Counted from the stretch's first letter, positions 33,346 through 43,256 are shown. The stretch: 64,000 nt of DNA from Hydrogenophaga sp. (GCF_026125785.1 NZ_JAHCKL010000008.1:1-64000), one strand, 5' to 3'. A program made the numbers and translations. The notes: generated from the sequence alone by a model not told the origin.

Positions 33346-35031
33346 CTACATCCCGGAATACGTGGGGCCTCCGCCGCCTTCCGGCGTCACCCAGACGATG
33401 TTCTGCGTGGGATCCTTGATGTCGCAGGTCTTGCAGTGCACGCAGTTCTGCGCATTGATCTGCAGGCGGTCGGTGCCGTCGTCGTTCTTCACGAATTCGT
33501 ACACGCCGGCTGGGCAGTACCGGCTTTCGGGGCCGGCGTACTGGGCCAGGTTGATCTGCACCGGCACGCTGGCGTTCTTGAGCGTGAGGTGGGCGGGCTG
33601 GTTCTCTTCGTGATTGGTGTTGGAGACGAACACGCTGGAGAGGCGGTCGAATGTGAGCTGGCCGTCGGGCTTGGGGTAGCTGATCTGCGGCATCTCTGCG
33701 GCGGGGCGCAACTTCTCGTTGTCCCGCACCGTGTTGTGCAGCGTCCAGGGCGGCGAGGAGACGCCGACCTTGGGCAGGAGCCACTGTTCGATGCCGGTCA
33801 TGAGCTTGCCCATGAGCGGGCTCTTCTTGAACCAGAGCTTGAAGTTGCGCGTCTGCTGCAGCTCTTCGTTGAGCCAGCTCTTTTCGAAGGCCTGGGGATA
33901 GGCGGCGAGTTCGTCGCCGGCACGGCCAGCGACCACCGCCTCGAAGGCCGCCTCCGCCGCGAGCATGCCGCTCTTGATGGCGGCGTGGCTGCCCTTGATG
34001 CGCGCCGCGTTCATGTAGCCGGCGTCGCAGCCCACCAGGGCACCACCGGGGAACACGGTTTTGGGCAGCGCCTGCGGGCTGCCGTTGTTGATGGCGCGCG
34101 CGCCATAGCTCAGGCGCTTGCCTCCTTCGAGGTGGGCGCGGATGGCCGGGTGGGTCTTCCAGCGTTGCATTTCCTCGAACGGCGACATCCAGGGGTTCTG
34201 GTAGTCCAGTCCGATCACAAAACCCAGCGTGACCTTGTTGTCTTCCAGGTGGTAGAGGAAGCCGCCGCCAAAGGTGTCGTCGGTCATGGGCCAGCCGGCG
34301 GTGTGCACCACCAGGCCTGGCTTGGCCTTGGCGGGATCGATCTCCCACAGCTCCTTGATGCCGATGGCGTAGGTCTGCGCGTCCTTGCCCTCGTCGAGCT
34401 TGAACCTGGCGATCAACTGCTTGCCAAGATGGCCGCGAGCGCCTTCGGCGAAGACGGTGTACTTGGCGTGCAGCTCCATGCCGAGCTGGAAGTTCTCGGT
34501 CGGCTCGCCGTCCTTGCCCAGGCCGAGGTTGCCGGTCGCCACACCCTTGACCGAACCGTCGTCGTTGTAGAGCACTTCGGCCGCGGCGAAGCCGGGGAAG
34601 ATCTCCACGCCCAGTGCCTCGGCCTGTTCGCCGAGCCACTTGACGATGAAGCCCAGGCGCACCACGTAGCAGCCGTGGTTGTGGAAATTGCGCGGCACCA
34701 GCCAGTCGGGCGTGCGGCTGGAGCCGGTTTCGGTGAGCACCAGCAGATCATCGCCGGTCACGGGCTGGTTCAGGGGAGCGCCGCGCTCCTTCCAGTCAGG
34801 GAAGAGTTCCGTGATGGCGCGGGGGTCCATGACCGCGCCGCTGAGGATGTGCGCGCCGGGTTCAGAGCCCTTTTCCAGCACGCACACGCTGATGTCGCTG
34901 CCTTTTTCGGCGGCCAGTTGCTTGAGCCGTATGGCGGTGGACAGGCCGCTGGGGCCGCCGCCGACCACGACCACGTCGTATTCCATGGCTTCGCGCGGGC
35001 CATAGGTTTCAAGAATGTCTTGGGGCGTCAT
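33346..35031 (-). CDS. Electron transfer flavoprotein-ubiquinone oxidoreductase
   Basis: 561 residues, normal for ETF-QO. It passes electrons from reduced ETF (fatty-acid and amino-acid acyl-CoA dehydrogenases) to the quinone pool at the inner membrane. The FAD-binding fold is at residues 17-40 (YDVVVVGGGPSGLSTAIRL). The C-terminal 4Fe-4S domain has CPAGVYE, NCVHCKTCDI and the closing GGGPTYSGM. No ETF genes are adjacent. Divergent from the short-chain dehydrogenase gene, with a 213-bp shared upstream region in which I see no clear motif. Confidence 0.95.
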   Translation of the reverse strand: MTPQDILETYGPREAMEYDVVVVGGGPSGLSTAIRLKQLAAEKGSDISVCVLEKGSEPGAHILSGAVMDPRAITELFPDWKERGAPLNQPVTGDDLLVLTETGSSRTPDWLVPRNFHNHGCYVVRLGFIVKWLGEQAEALGVEIFPGFAAAEVLYNDDGSVKGVATGNLGLGKDGEPTENFQLGMELHAKYTVFAEGARGHLGKQLIARFKLDEGKDAQTYAIGIKELWEIDPAKAKPGLVVHTAGWPMTDDTFGGGFLYHLEDNKVTLGFVIGLDYQNPWMSPFEEMQRWKTHPAIRAHLEGGKRLSYGARAINNGSPQALPKTVFPGGALVGCDAGYMNAARIKGSHAAIKSGMLAAEAAFEAVVAGRAGDELAAYPQAFEKSWLNEELQQTRNFKLWFKKSPLMGKLMTGIEQWLLPKVGVSSPPWTLHNTVRDNEKLRPAAEMPQISYPKPDGQLTFDRLSSVFVSNTNHEENQPAHLTLKNASVPVQINLAQYAGPESRYCPAGVYEFVKNDDGTDRLQINAQNCVHCKTCDIKDPTQNIVWVTPEGGGGPTYSGM

Positions 35032-35244
35032 GTGAGGGTCTCATTCTGGCGGGAGATCGGCTCCCGGGGAGGGGCTTGGCGGCTGCGTGGGCCGCGGTTG
35101 CGCTGGTGGCGCTCGCGGGCAGTCCGGTGTCGTGGTTGTGACCGATTTTAGTGGGCCATGGCGCACAATCCCTCGGACGGGCCTGCCAGGTTCGCCGGGT
35201 GCTCCAGCCGCACGCCGGTTTTTTGTTTTCAAGGAGGTGTTCCC

Positions 35245-36027
35245 ATGGCATACAGCCTGGATCTTTCAGGCCGCGTGGCCTTGGTCACCGGCGCATCCGG
35301 CGGCCTGGGCGAGCAGTTTGCCAAGACGCTTGCGCGGGCAGGTGCCGCCGTGGTGCTGGCGAGCCGGCGCACCGACCGGCTCATGAGCTTGCGCGCCCAC
35401 ATCGAGGCCGCCGGCGGCGATGCGCACGTGGTGGCTCTGGACGTGACCGACCTGGCCTCCATCAAGGCGGCGGTGGCGCACGCGGAGACCGAGGTCGGCG
35501 CCATCGACATCCTGATCAACAACTCCGGCGTGAGCACGACGCAGCGCCTGCAGGATGTGACCGAGGAAGACTACGACTACGTTTTCGACACCAACACCAA
35601 GGGCGCGTTCTTCGTCGCGCAGGAGGTGGGGCGGCGCATGCTGGCGCGTGCAAAGGGGGCAGCGCCCGGCACCTATGTGGGGGGGCGCATCGTCAACATC
35701 GCATCCATGGCCGGGCTCAAGGTGCTGCCGCAGATCGGTGTGTACTGCATGAGCAAGGCCGCCGTGGTGCAGATGACCAAGGCGATGGCGGTGGAGTGGG
35801 GCCGGTTTGGCATCAACGTCAACGCCATCTGCCCGGGCTACATCGACACCGACATCAACCACCACCATTGGCAGACCGAGCAGGGCCAGAAGCTCATCGG
35901 CATGCTGCCCCGCAAGCGCGTGGGCCAGCCCGCGGACCTGGACGCGCTGCTGGTGATGCTGTGCTCGAACGACAGCCATTTCATCAATGGTGCCGTGATC
36001 GCTGCAGACGACGGGTTCGGCGCATGA
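35245..36027 (+). CDS. Short-chain dehydrogenase/reductase
   Basis: 260 residues. Rossmann glycine motif TGASGGLGEQ (about 17-26), NNSG after VGAIDILI, the catalytic Ser region in VNIASMAGLKV, and YCMSK (Tyr and Lys). PGYIDTDIN follows. An SDR acting on an alcohol or keto group, substrate unknown; PHB- or fatty-acid-type substrates are plausible given the thioesterase nearby. AAGGAGGTG six bases before the ATG marks a very strong ribosome binding site and rules out the longer in-frame start at 35158. It overlaps the EamA gene by ATGA. Confidence 0.9.
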   Translation: MAYSLDLSGRVALVTGASGGLGEQFAKTLARAGAAVVLASRRTDRLMSLRAHIEAAGGDAHVVALDVTDLASIKAAVAHAETEVGAIDILINNSGVSTTQRLQDVTEEDYDYVFDTNTKGAFFVAQEVGRRMLARAKGAAPGTYVGGRIVNIASMAGLKVLPQIGVYCMSKAAVVQMTKAMAVEWGRFGINVNAICPGYIDTDINHHHWQTEQGQKLIGMLPRKRVGQPADLDALLVMLCSNDSHFINGAVIAADDGFGA

Positions 36028-36974
36028 CGGCCGCCACGGTTGGGCGGCCGGTGGGTTGGCCGCCCGGCATGGCCGGTGGCGTCGCCGCCGGGCTGGGGGC
36101 CGGGGCCTTCTGGGGCACCACGTTCATCGCGCCCTTGCTCACGCCGGGTTTCAGCTTCATCGACCTCACCGTGGGACGCTACCTTGCCTGCGGCGTGCTG
36201 GCCGTGGTCCTGCTGTTGTGGGCGGGCCTGCGCGGCCAGGCCCGTTGGCCCACTCCCCGTCAGATGGGCGCCGCGCTCTGGCTGAGCCTGCTGGGCTACA
36301 CCGGTTACTACCTCTTGCTGGTGCTGGCGATCCAGGCCGCCGGCGCGGCCTTGCCAGTGCTCATCATCGGAACGATCCCGTTGTGGATCATGCTGCTGGG
36401 CAAGCCGCTGGGTTTGCGGTGGCGTGCCCTGGTGCCGGGCGTCCTGCTGACGGCTGCGGGCATGGCGCTGATGGTGCGTGCCAGCGCGCACGGTGCAGAC
36501 GGTGCTGTCGGCGATGGTCCCGGCTTCTGGCTGGGCATCTTCTATGCCGTGCTGGCCATGGCCGCCTGGACCGCGTTCGGGTTGCTGAACGCGCGCTGGC
36601 TGCTGCGGCATCCGCAGGTCAATTCCACCGAGTGGGCCAACTGGCTGGGTGTGGCCGCCGGCCTGGGCGCGCTGGCCATCTGGGCGGTTGCGGGCAGCGA
36701 CCTGGACGTGCTGGTGCAGCGCCCGGGCTTGGGCCCGTTCCTGCTGGTCTGTGCCGTCACAGGCATTGGCGCCGCCTGGATCGCCTCCGTGCTCTGGAAC
36801 ATGGCCAGCCGCCGCCTGAGCCCCAGCCTGGCGGGTCAGCTCATCGTGAGCGAGACCGTGTTCGGTCTCGTCTACACCTTTGCCTGGAACGGGCAATGGC
36901 CCGCGCCGGTGCAGTGGGCAGCCTGCCTGCTGTTCGTGCTGGGTATCCTTGCGTCCATCCAGGCGCACCGTTGA
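36024..36974 (+). CDS. EamA (DMT) family transporter
   Basis: 316 residues with ten predicted membrane helices in two repeats of five (about 15-150 and 170-312). The first repeat opens with AAGLGAGAFWGTTFIAPLL, and the family feature of a C-terminal repeat is seen from WLGIFYAVLAMAAWTAFGLLNA. Likely an exporter of small metabolites or amino acids. The substrate is not evident. The start shares four bases with the stop of the SDR gene, so the two are coupled. Confidence 0.88.
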   Translation: MTAATVGRPVGWPPGMAGGVAAGLGAGAFWGTTFIAPLLTPGFSFIDLTVGRYLACGVLAVVLLLWAGLRGQARWPTPRQMGAALWLSLLGYTGYYLLLVLAIQAAGAALPVLIIGTIPLWIMLLGKPLGLRWRALVPGVLLTAAGMALMVRASAHGADGAVGDGPGFWLGIFYAVLAMAAWTAFGLLNARWLLRHPQVNSTEWANWLGVAAGLGALAIWAVAGSDLDVLVQRPGLGPFLLVCAVTGIGAAWIASVLWNMASRRLSPSLAGQLIVSETVFGLVYTFAWNGQWPAPVQWAACLLFVLGILASIQAHR

Positions 36975-36992
36975 CGACACGCTTATCTCCTC

Positions 36993-37412
36993 ATGAAGTA
37001 CGAACTGCCCGAACACAAGAAACAGGTTTTCCGCATGACCATCCCCATCCGCTGGGGCGACATGGACGCCATGGGCCATGTCAACAACACGGTCTATTTC
37101 CGCTACCTGGAGAACATCCGCATCGAGTGGATGCGCAGCATCGGCTGCGAGCCCGACCCACAGGGCGAGGGGCCGGTGATCGTCAACGCCTTCTGCACCT
37201 TCCACAAGCAGTTGGAATACCCGGGCGACGTGGTCGCCACCATGTACGTGAGCGATGCCGGACGCAGCAGCTTCGAGAGCTGGTGCGAGCTCGCACGTGC
37301 CGATGATCCGGGTACCGTGTATGCCTCGGGCGGCGCGACGACTGTGTGGGTGGATTTCCCGAAGCAGAAGTCGGCGCCGCTGCCCGACAGCATCCGCGCG
37401 CACCTGGATTGA
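36993..37412 (+). CDS. Acyl-CoA thioesterase, 4-hydroxybenzoyl-CoA thioesterase family
   Basis: 139 residues, a single hot-dog fold. The signature is IRWGDMDAMGHVNNTVYFRYLENIRIEWM with the catalytic Asp in the D-x-D/GHVNN region. It hydrolyses an acyl-CoA thioester in the cytoplasm. The chain specificity is unknown. It begins 18 bp after the EamA gene and is probably in the same transcript. Confidence 0.9.
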   Translation: MKYELPEHKKQVFRMTIPIRWGDMDAMGHVNNTVYFRYLENIRIEWMRSIGCEPDPQGEGPVIVNAFCTFHKQLEYPGDVVATMYVSDAGRSSFESWCELARADDPGTVYASGGATTVWVDFPKQKSAPLPDSIRAHLD

Positions 37413-37484
37413 CGCCACCGCCGGGGTCGGCCCGGCCGCACATTTGCTTGCACACGCATCCCGGTGACCGCCTAGCATGGAGCG

Positions 37485-38735
37485 ATGCCCGCTCGCTCTC
37501 ATGCTCTCTCCACCGCCGCGCTGTTGGGCGCGGCCCTCCTGGCGGCGGCCTGCGGGGGCGGCGGTGGCGAGGGGGACGGCGCCGTGCCTGGGGCAGGCGG
37601 CCCATCTCCGGCCACGCCGGGCAGCCCGGACTTCGTACCCACGACGGCGGCGCTCACGGTTACCGAGCTGGCCACGAACCTTCCCAACCCCTGGAGCCTG
37701 GCCTTTCTGCCGGATGGGCGCATGCTGGTGACCGGGCGTACCGGCGTCCTGCGCCTCTACGCCGCCGATGCGGGTTCGTTCCAGAGCATCGGTGGCTTGC
37801 CATCGGTCGCGTCGGCGGGGCAGGGCGGGCTGCTGGACGTGGCGATCGACCCGGCCTTTGCGTCCAACCGCCGCATCTACCTGAGCTTTTCGGAAAGCGA
37901 CAGTGGCAACGCCACGCTCAATGGCACGGCGGTGGCGCGTGCCGAACTCGACACCACCGGGGCGACGCTGGCCAATCTCCAGGTGATCTACCGCCAGACG
38001 CCCAAGGTGGCCAGCAGTGGGCACTTCGGCTCGCGCCTCGTGTTCGACCGCGAAGGGCATCTTTTTGTGACCATGGGTGACCGGCAGAACAGCGACCAAC
38101 GCCCTTACGCGCAGGATCTCTCGCGTGGTAACGGCAAGGTGGTGCGCATCACCACGGCTGGAGCCGCCGCACCCGGCAATCCCTCGCTCAGCGGTGCGCA
38201 GGCCGGCTTGTGGAGTTACGGTCATCGCAACCCGCAGGGTGCGGCGCTTCATCCGGACACCGGGGAACTGTGGACCAGCGAACATGGCCCGCAAGGAGGC
38301 GACGAGGTGAACCTGACCCAGGCCGGACGCAATTACGGCTGGCCCGTCATCAGCCATGGACAGGAGTACGGCACCACCACACCCGTTGGCGAAGGCACTG
38401 CCAAGGCGGGCATGGAGCAGCCGGTGGCGTTCTGGGAGACGATCGATGGCTCGGCATGGAGCGGTGGACAGAAGTCGTCCATTGCGCCAAGTGGCCTGGC
38501 TTTCTTCACGGCCGATGAGCCTGCGCACTGGCGGGGCAGCCTGTTCGTGGGCGCGCTCGCGGGCCAGGCCTTGTGGCGGCTGCAACTGGACGGAGCCCGC
38601 GTGGTCGGGCGCGAGCGCTTGCTGGCGGCCCGCGGCGAACGCATCCGCGACGTTCGCCAGGGGCCGGATGGCCGCCTGTACCTGCTGACCGACGGTGCCG
38701 TCGGCAAGCTGCTGCGCATCACCGGCGGCGGCTGA
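37485..38735 (+). CDS. PQQ-dependent soluble aldose dehydrogenase-like lipoprotein
   Basis: 416 residues. The N-terminus has a lipoprotein signal (LLAAAC followed by a Gly run, Cys about residue 23). The rest (about 55-410) is a six-bladed beta-propeller of the GSDH/sorbosone dehydrogenase family: NPWSLAFLPDGRMLVTGR, GGLLDVAIDPAFASNRRIYLSFSE, HFGSRLVFDREGHLFVTMGDR, YGHRNPQGAALHPDTGELWTSEHGPQGGDEVN (His and Arg at the PQQ site) and NYGWPVISHG. Expected to oxidise sugars in the periplasm, membrane-anchored by lipid. No PQQ synthesis genes are visible in the window. Confidence 0.9.
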   Translation: MPARSHALSTAALLGAALLAAACGGGGGEGDGAVPGAGGPSPATPGSPDFVPTTAALTVTELATNLPNPWSLAFLPDGRMLVTGRTGVLRLYAADAGSFQSIGGLPSVASAGQGGLLDVAIDPAFASNRRIYLSFSESDSGNATLNGTAVARAELDTTGATLANLQVIYRQTPKVASSGHFGSRLVFDREGHLFVTMGDRQNSDQRPYAQDLSRGNGKVVRITTAGAAAPGNPSLSGAQAGLWSYGHRNPQGAALHPDTGELWTSEHGPQGGDEVNLTQAGRNYGWPVISHGQEYGTTTPVGEGTAKAGMEQPVAFWETIDGSAWSGGQKSSIAPSGLAFFTADEPAHWRGSLFVGALAGQALWRLQLDGARVVGRERLLAARGERIRDVRQGPDGRLYLLTDGAVGKLLRITGGG

Positions 38736-38760
38736 TCGCAGTGCCGCTGGACGGTTTGCC

Positions 38761-39069
38761 TTACGGCTTGTTTTCGCGGGCCTTGGCCTTGTACTCGATG
38801 TCATCGGCGTACAGGCGGCCATCGCGGCGGTCGATATCGATCTCTACATAGTGGCCGACGCGCAGGTCCTCGAAACGCTTGTAGTCGTTCTCGTAGTCGG
38901 TCTTGTCGGTGACGTAGATCTGCTCGCCATTGACGGCGAAGCTGCGCGCGGAGAGGTCGATGGACTGGATGCGGCCCTTGATGTCTTCCGCATGGGCGAG
39001 GCCCGTACCCAGCGCCAGGGCACTGATGAGCAGGAGTTGGCGGACGGTGTTTGAACGAATGCCGGACAT
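38761..39069 (-). CDS. Small periplasmic protein, DUF5666-like
   Basis: 102 residues. The signal peptide is about 1-26 (LLLISALALGTGLAHA). The mature part is one small beta domain: DIKGRIQSIDLSARSFAVNGEQIYVTDKTDYENDYKRFEDLRVGHYVEIDI, the pattern of OB-like DUF5666 domains (a short ligand-binding barrel of unknown role). The ATG at 39069 has GGGAG seven bases upstream, which favours it over an ATG eight codons earlier. It converges on the PQQ dehydrogenase gene. Confidence 0.65.
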   Translation of the reverse strand: MSGIRSNTVRQLLLISALALGTGLAHAEDIKGRIQSIDLSARSFAVNGEQIYVTDKTDYENDYKRFEDLRVGHYVEIDIDRRDGRLYADDIEYKAKARENKP

Positions 39070-39200
39070 GGATGGCTCCCGGTGGTTTGTCATGGGGCCA
39101 TTGAACCGTCCGTGGGCCTGGCGCGCTGTTTTCTTTTGTTGGGCGGCGGTATCCGCCCGTAAACCCGGCCTTGTCCTACAACCTGCGGCTAGCGCAGGTG

Positions 39201-39782
39201 TCAACCCTGAGGCTTGGCCTTGGGGACGCGGCCCATGAGGTAGAACTCCGGATTGGGCATCATGTTGCTGAAGCTGGCCAGCCGGTTGGACAGACCGAAG
39301 AACGCGGTGATGGCGGCGATGTCCCAGATGTCCTCGTCGGAGAAGCCGTGGGCGTGAAGAGGCGCGAAATCGTCCTCGGCGATTTCATGCGAACGCAGGC
39401 AGACCTTCATGGCGAAGTCCAGCATGGCGCGTTGGCGGGGCGTGATGTCGGCCTTGCGGTAGTTGACGGCTACCTGATCGGCCACCAGCGGCTTCTTCTC
39501 GTAGATGCGCAGGATCGCGCCGTGCGCCACCACACAGTAGAGGCACTGGTTGGCCGCGCTGGTGGTGGTGACGATCATTTCGCGCTCGCCTTTCGTGAGC
39601 GAGCCGTCCTCCTTGAGCATGAGCGCATCGTGGTAGGCGAAGAAGGCGCGCCATTCGGCCGGGCGGCGTGCCAGCGCCAGGAACACATTGGGCACGAAGC
39701 CCGCTTTGTCCTGTACTTCCAGTACGCGGGCCTTGATGTCGTCGGGCAGGTCTTTGATCTCAGGGGCGGGATAGCGGGTCAT
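39201..39782 (-). CDS. AhpD-like peroxidase-related enzyme
   Basis: 193 residues. A carboxymuconolactone decarboxylase/AhpD fold with the redox motif CLYCVVAHG (CxxC followed by His, about 84-92), preceded by REMIVTTTSAANQ. The C-terminal half is NRLASFSNMMPNPEFY, as in the peroxidase-related subfamily. Probably reduces peroxides with a thiol partner. GGAGGAGACC before the ATG sets the start. A longer open frame upstream is not coding. Confidence 0.87.
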   Translation of the reverse strand: MTRYPAPEIKDLPDDIKARVLEVQDKAGFVPNVFLALARRPAEWRAFFAYHDALMLKEDGSLTKGEREMIVTTTSAANQCLYCVVAHGAILRIYEKKPLVADQVAVNYRKADITPRQRAMLDFAMKVCLRSHEIAEDDFAPLHAHGFSDEDIWDIAAITAFFGLSNRLASFSNMMPNPEFYLMGRVPKAKPQG

Positions 39783-39949
39783 GGTCTCCTCCGGGTGGAT
39801 GTCGCCGGCTTGTCGGCGCGGCCATCGTACAGCGCCAACAGGGCGGCCGAGTGCCGGTATGCTGCGGGTTTCGCTCTCAAGCGGTTTCCCCTTTTCTCCT
39901 TTTCTTTTTCGCAAACCGTCCTCAACCCGTCTTACCTGGAGTTGCATCC

Positions 39950-40924
39950 ATGAGCACCCCCCAAGCCGCCACCCTTTCCCGCCGTCTGGCGATTGCCCTT
40001 GGCGCCACACTGTGCATGGGCCTGGCCCAGGCGCAGACCACGACGCGCATCCTCGTCGGTTTCCCGCCCGGAGGCGGCACCGACGCCATCGCGCGCATCC
40101 TCGCCGAACGGCTCAAGGACGAGGTCGGCCATTCGGTGGTGGTGGAGAACAAGCCCGGCGCGGGTGGGCAACTCGCGGCCCAAGCCCTCAAGGCGTCGGC
40201 ACCGGACGGCGGCACCGTGTTCCTCAGCCATGACCACAGCATCACCATCCTGCCCATGGTCACCAAGAACCCGGGCTATGAGCCCGCCAAGGACTTCGTG
40301 CCCGTGGCGGGCTTTGCCACTTTCGTCAATGCGTTTGCCGTCTCGGCGGGCACGCCGGCGCAGACCTTCAAGGCGTACGTGGACGGCGTGAAGGCCGCCG
40401 GGGGCAAAGGCTCGGTGGGCATTCCCGCGCCGGCTTCGGTGCCGCAGTTCCTGGTGCAGGTGATCGCGAAACAGAACGGCCTGGACCTGGTGGCCGCACC
40501 CTACCGGGGCAGTGCGCCGCTGATGGCCGACATGCTGGGCAATCAGATCCCCGCAGGTGTAGCTTCCATCCCGGACTTCATCGAAAACCACAAGGCCGGC
40601 AAGCTGCGCGTGGTCGCGGTGCTGGGCTCGCAGCGCCAGGCCGCCATGCCCGACGTGCCCACCTTCGCCGAACTGGGCCTCAAGGGCTTCGAGGACGTGC
40701 CGTACTATGGTCTGTTCGCACCCGCTGGCACACCCAAGGCCGCGCTGGACAAGCTGGCCCAGGCCGTGCAGAAAACCATCTCGCAGCCCGACGTGCGCGA
40801 GAAGCTCACCGCGATGGGACTGACGGTGGGTTTCATGAGCGGTGAGCAGCTCGGCGCTCGCGAAGAGGCCTACCGCAAGGTCTGGGCAAAAATCATCCAG
40901 GACAGCGGCTTCCAGCCGCAGTGA
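39950..40924 (+). CDS. Tripartite tricarboxylate transporter (Bug) solute-binding protein
   Basis: 324 residues. The signal peptide is 1-28 (SRRLAIALGATLCMGLAQAQ). The mature protein is a periplasmic Bug/TctC-type binding protein: ILVGFPPGGGTDAIARILAERL, VVENKPGAGGQLAAQAL, PYRGSAPLMADMLGNQI, YYGLFAPAGTPKAAL. It binds a carboxylate. No TctA or TctB membrane genes are adjacent, as is common for the many orphan Bug proteins of Burkholderiales. CTGGAG upstream of the ATG supports the start. Confidence 0.93.
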   Translation: MSTPQAATLSRRLAIALGATLCMGLAQAQTTTRILVGFPPGGGTDAIARILAERLKDEVGHSVVVENKPGAGGQLAAQALKASAPDGGTVFLSHDHSITILPMVTKNPGYEPAKDFVPVAGFATFVNAFAVSAGTPAQTFKAYVDGVKAAGGKGSVGIPAPASVPQFLVQVIAKQNGLDLVAAPYRGSAPLMADMLGNQIPAGVASIPDFIENHKAGKLRVVAVLGSQRQAAMPDVPTFAELGLKGFEDVPYYGLFAPAGTPKAALDKLAQAVQKTISQPDVREKLTAMGLTVGFMSGEQLGAREEAYRKVWAKIIQDSGFQPQ

Positions 40925-41058
40925 GGTAGCCCCCACGCTCCGCCGCTTCGCGGGTCGCTGCCCCCCGAGGGGGCTGACCCCGCCTTGGGGCGGCCCGGCG
41001 GCGGGGTCTGCGGCCCCCACGCTCCGCCGCTGCGCAGGTTGCGGCTCTCTGCCGGGCT
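40925..41058. repeat. GC-rich Comamonadaceae-type intergenic repeat
   Basis: A 19-bp unit, GCCCCCACGCTCCGCCGCT, occurs twice (40929-40947 and 41013-41031) around hairpin-forming runs CCCCCCGAGGGGGC and CCCCGCCTTGGGGCGG. I remember this repeat as common between genes of Acidovorax-like bacteria. It fills the convergent gap between the Bug gene and the LuxR-type gene, where the hairpins may end both transcripts. Confidence 0.75.
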
Positions 41059-41059
41059 T

Positions 41060-41614
41060 TCAGCCTGCCAGCAGGCGGTGCATCAAGTCTGGCGTGCTGT
41101 GGGCTTGGTATTTGCGCATGAGCCGCGCGCGATGGATCTCCACGGTGCGGTGGCTGATGCCCAGGGCCTTGCCGATCTGCTTGCTCGTCAGTCCATCCAT
41201 GAGAAAGGCCGCTACCTCGCGTTCGCGGGGTGTGAGCTCGGCCTTCACCGTGCGCTGTGAACTCAGGTCTTCGAAGCTCCATATGCCCGCAGCGTGCGGT
41301 GCATGGCGGTCCAGTGCACGGCCGGTGACGTGGCACCAGAAGGTCTCACCCTTGAGGCGTCCGCCCACGCGCTTCATGATCCGGTTGTCGGCGTAGGTGC
41401 CCTTGCGGCCCATCAGGGGCTCGATGCGCGCTCCGGTGCGTTCGTACTCGTCGGCGCTGGGGTACAGGATCTCGAAGCTCTGGCCGACCAGTTGTTCCCG
41501 GCTGGCACCGAACATGTCGCACAGGGCCTGGTTGCAGTCCACCATGGTGCGCTGGCGAGAGAGCGCCAGGCCCACGGGAGCGAGGTCGAAGGCCAACCGG
41601 TAGTCGATGTCCAT
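41060..41614 (-). CDS. PAS-LuxR type transcriptional regulator
   Basis: 184 residues. The N-terminal PAS domain (about 8-115, DYRLAFDLAPVGLALSRQRTMVDCNQALCDMFG) is a small-molecule or redox sensor. The C-terminal LuxR HTH (125-183) has LTPREREVAAFLMDGLTSKQIGKALGISHRTVEIHRARLM. It has no receiver domain, so a direct ligand is likely. Divergent from scoAB. The 83-bp region between holds a 10-bp inverted repeat (41634-41659) that is the natural operator candidate, so this regulator probably controls ketone-body CoA transfer and itself. Confidence 0.9.
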   Translation of the reverse strand: MDIDYRLAFDLAPVGLALSRQRTMVDCNQALCDMFGASREQLVGQSFEILYPSADEYERTGARIEPLMGRKGTYADNRIMKRVGGRLKGETFWCHVTGRALDRHAPHAAGIWSFEDLSSQRTVKAELTPREREVAAFLMDGLTSKQIGKALGISHRTVEIHRARLMRKYQAHSTPDLMHRLLAG

Positions 41615-41633
41615 GCGGGTTTCGCTTTACGAA

Positions 41634-41659
41634 ATACTACGTATGTCTTTACGTAGTAT
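41634..41659. promoter_or_regulatory. Inverted repeat between the LuxR-type regulator and scoAB
   Basis: ATACTACGTA and TACGTAGTAT are perfect inverted 10-bp arms with a 6-bp spacer. Each arm holds the palindrome TACGTA. The site is 20 bp from the regulator start and about 40 bp from the scoA start, where a shared operator is expected. Confidence 0.7.
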
Positions 41660-41697
41660 CGTAGCGCCTTCCCCGGTTGTTCCCAGGAGACTCGCAC

Positions 41698-42405
<708 letters not shown>

Positions 42406-42406
42406 C

Positions 42407-43042
42407 ATGCCTTGGACCCAGGACCAGATGGCCGCACGCGCGGCACAGGAACTCGAAGACGGTTTCTATGTGAACCTCGGCATCGGCATCCCGACGCTGG
42501 TGGCCAACCACACCGGTGACAAAGAGGTCTGGCTGCAGAGCGAGAACGGCATGCTCGGCATCGGACCGTTCCCCACCGAGGACCAGGTGGACGCCGACCT
42601 GATCAACGCCGGCAAGCAGACCGTGACCACGCTGCCGGGATCCAGCATTTTCGGCAGCCACGACAGCTTTGCCATGATCCGCGGGGGCAAGATCAACCTC
42701 TCCATCCTGGGTGCCATGCAGGTCAGCGAGAAGGGCGACCTGGCCAACTGGATGATCCCGGGCAAGATGGTCAAGGGCATGGGCGGGGCGATGGACCTGG
42801 TGGCCGGCGTCAAGCGCGTCATCGTGCTGATGGAGCACGTGGCGAAGAAGAAGGACGGCACCGAGGACCTGAAGATCCTGCCCGCCTGCACCCTGCCGTT
42901 GACCGGTGTGGGCGTGGTCGATCGCATCATCACCGACCTGGGGGTGATCGACGTGACGCCGCAAGGGCTCAAGCTGGTGGAACTGGCGCCGGGCGTTACG
43001 CGCGAGTTCATCCAGTCGAAGACGGGTGCCCCCCTGATCTGA
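42407..43042 (+). CDS. scoB: 3-oxoacid CoA-transferase subunit B
   Basis: 211 residues. The beta subunit with the catalytic Glu in [14 protein letters not shown], then [55 protein letters not shown] overlaps the end of scoA as a ribosome binding site. Forms a heterodimer or tetramer with ScoA. Downstream, an AGGCGG/CCGCCT hairpin (43055-43074) without a T-run may be a weak terminator before the riboswitch. Confidence 0.95.
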   Translation: MPWTQDQMAARAAQELEDGFYVNLGIGIPTLVANHTGDKEVWLQSENGMLGIGPFPTEDQVDADLINAGKQTVTTLPGSSIFGSHDSFAMIRGGKINLSILGAMQVSEKGDLANWMIPGKMVKGMGGAMDLVAGVKRVIVLMEHVAKKKDGTEDLKILPACTLPLTGVGVVDRIITDLGVIDVTPQGLKLVELAPGVTREFIQSKTGAPLI

Positions 43043-43074
43043 TTTGGATAGGGTAGGCGGGTATACTTCCGCCT

Positions 43075-43215
43075 CACCCGTCATTGGGGAGTAGCCGACC
43101 TGCAAGCCTTTTGCAGGGGTCTGCGTCAACACACTTGGCCCCCACGGCCATGGCGCAGACAGCATCCAGCCTGGCAAGACCTTTGACCGCACTGCCTCCG
43201 GATGGGCCGGGGATG
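43075..43215 (+). ncRNA. yybP-ykoY (manganese) riboswitch
   Basis: The leader starts with GGGGAGTAGCC (43086-43096), the hallmark of this class. GCGTCAACACAC and GGCAAGACCTTTGACCGCA follow, which form the second conserved strand of the Mn-binding junction. It stands 40-180 bp before a GDT1-family gene, a regular partner of this riboswitch. It should raise expression when manganese is high. The exact ends are approximate. Confidence 0.8.
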
Positions 43216-43256
43216 CCGTGTGGTCTTCTGGTTTGCGCCGGCCCTGGAGTCCTGTC

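Noticed and set aside
35838-38822. 994-codon minus-strand frame opposite the SDR, EamA, thioesterase and PQQ dehydrogenase genes
   Set aside because: It spans four well-supported genes on the other strand, has low-complexity composition and no homology that I can see.
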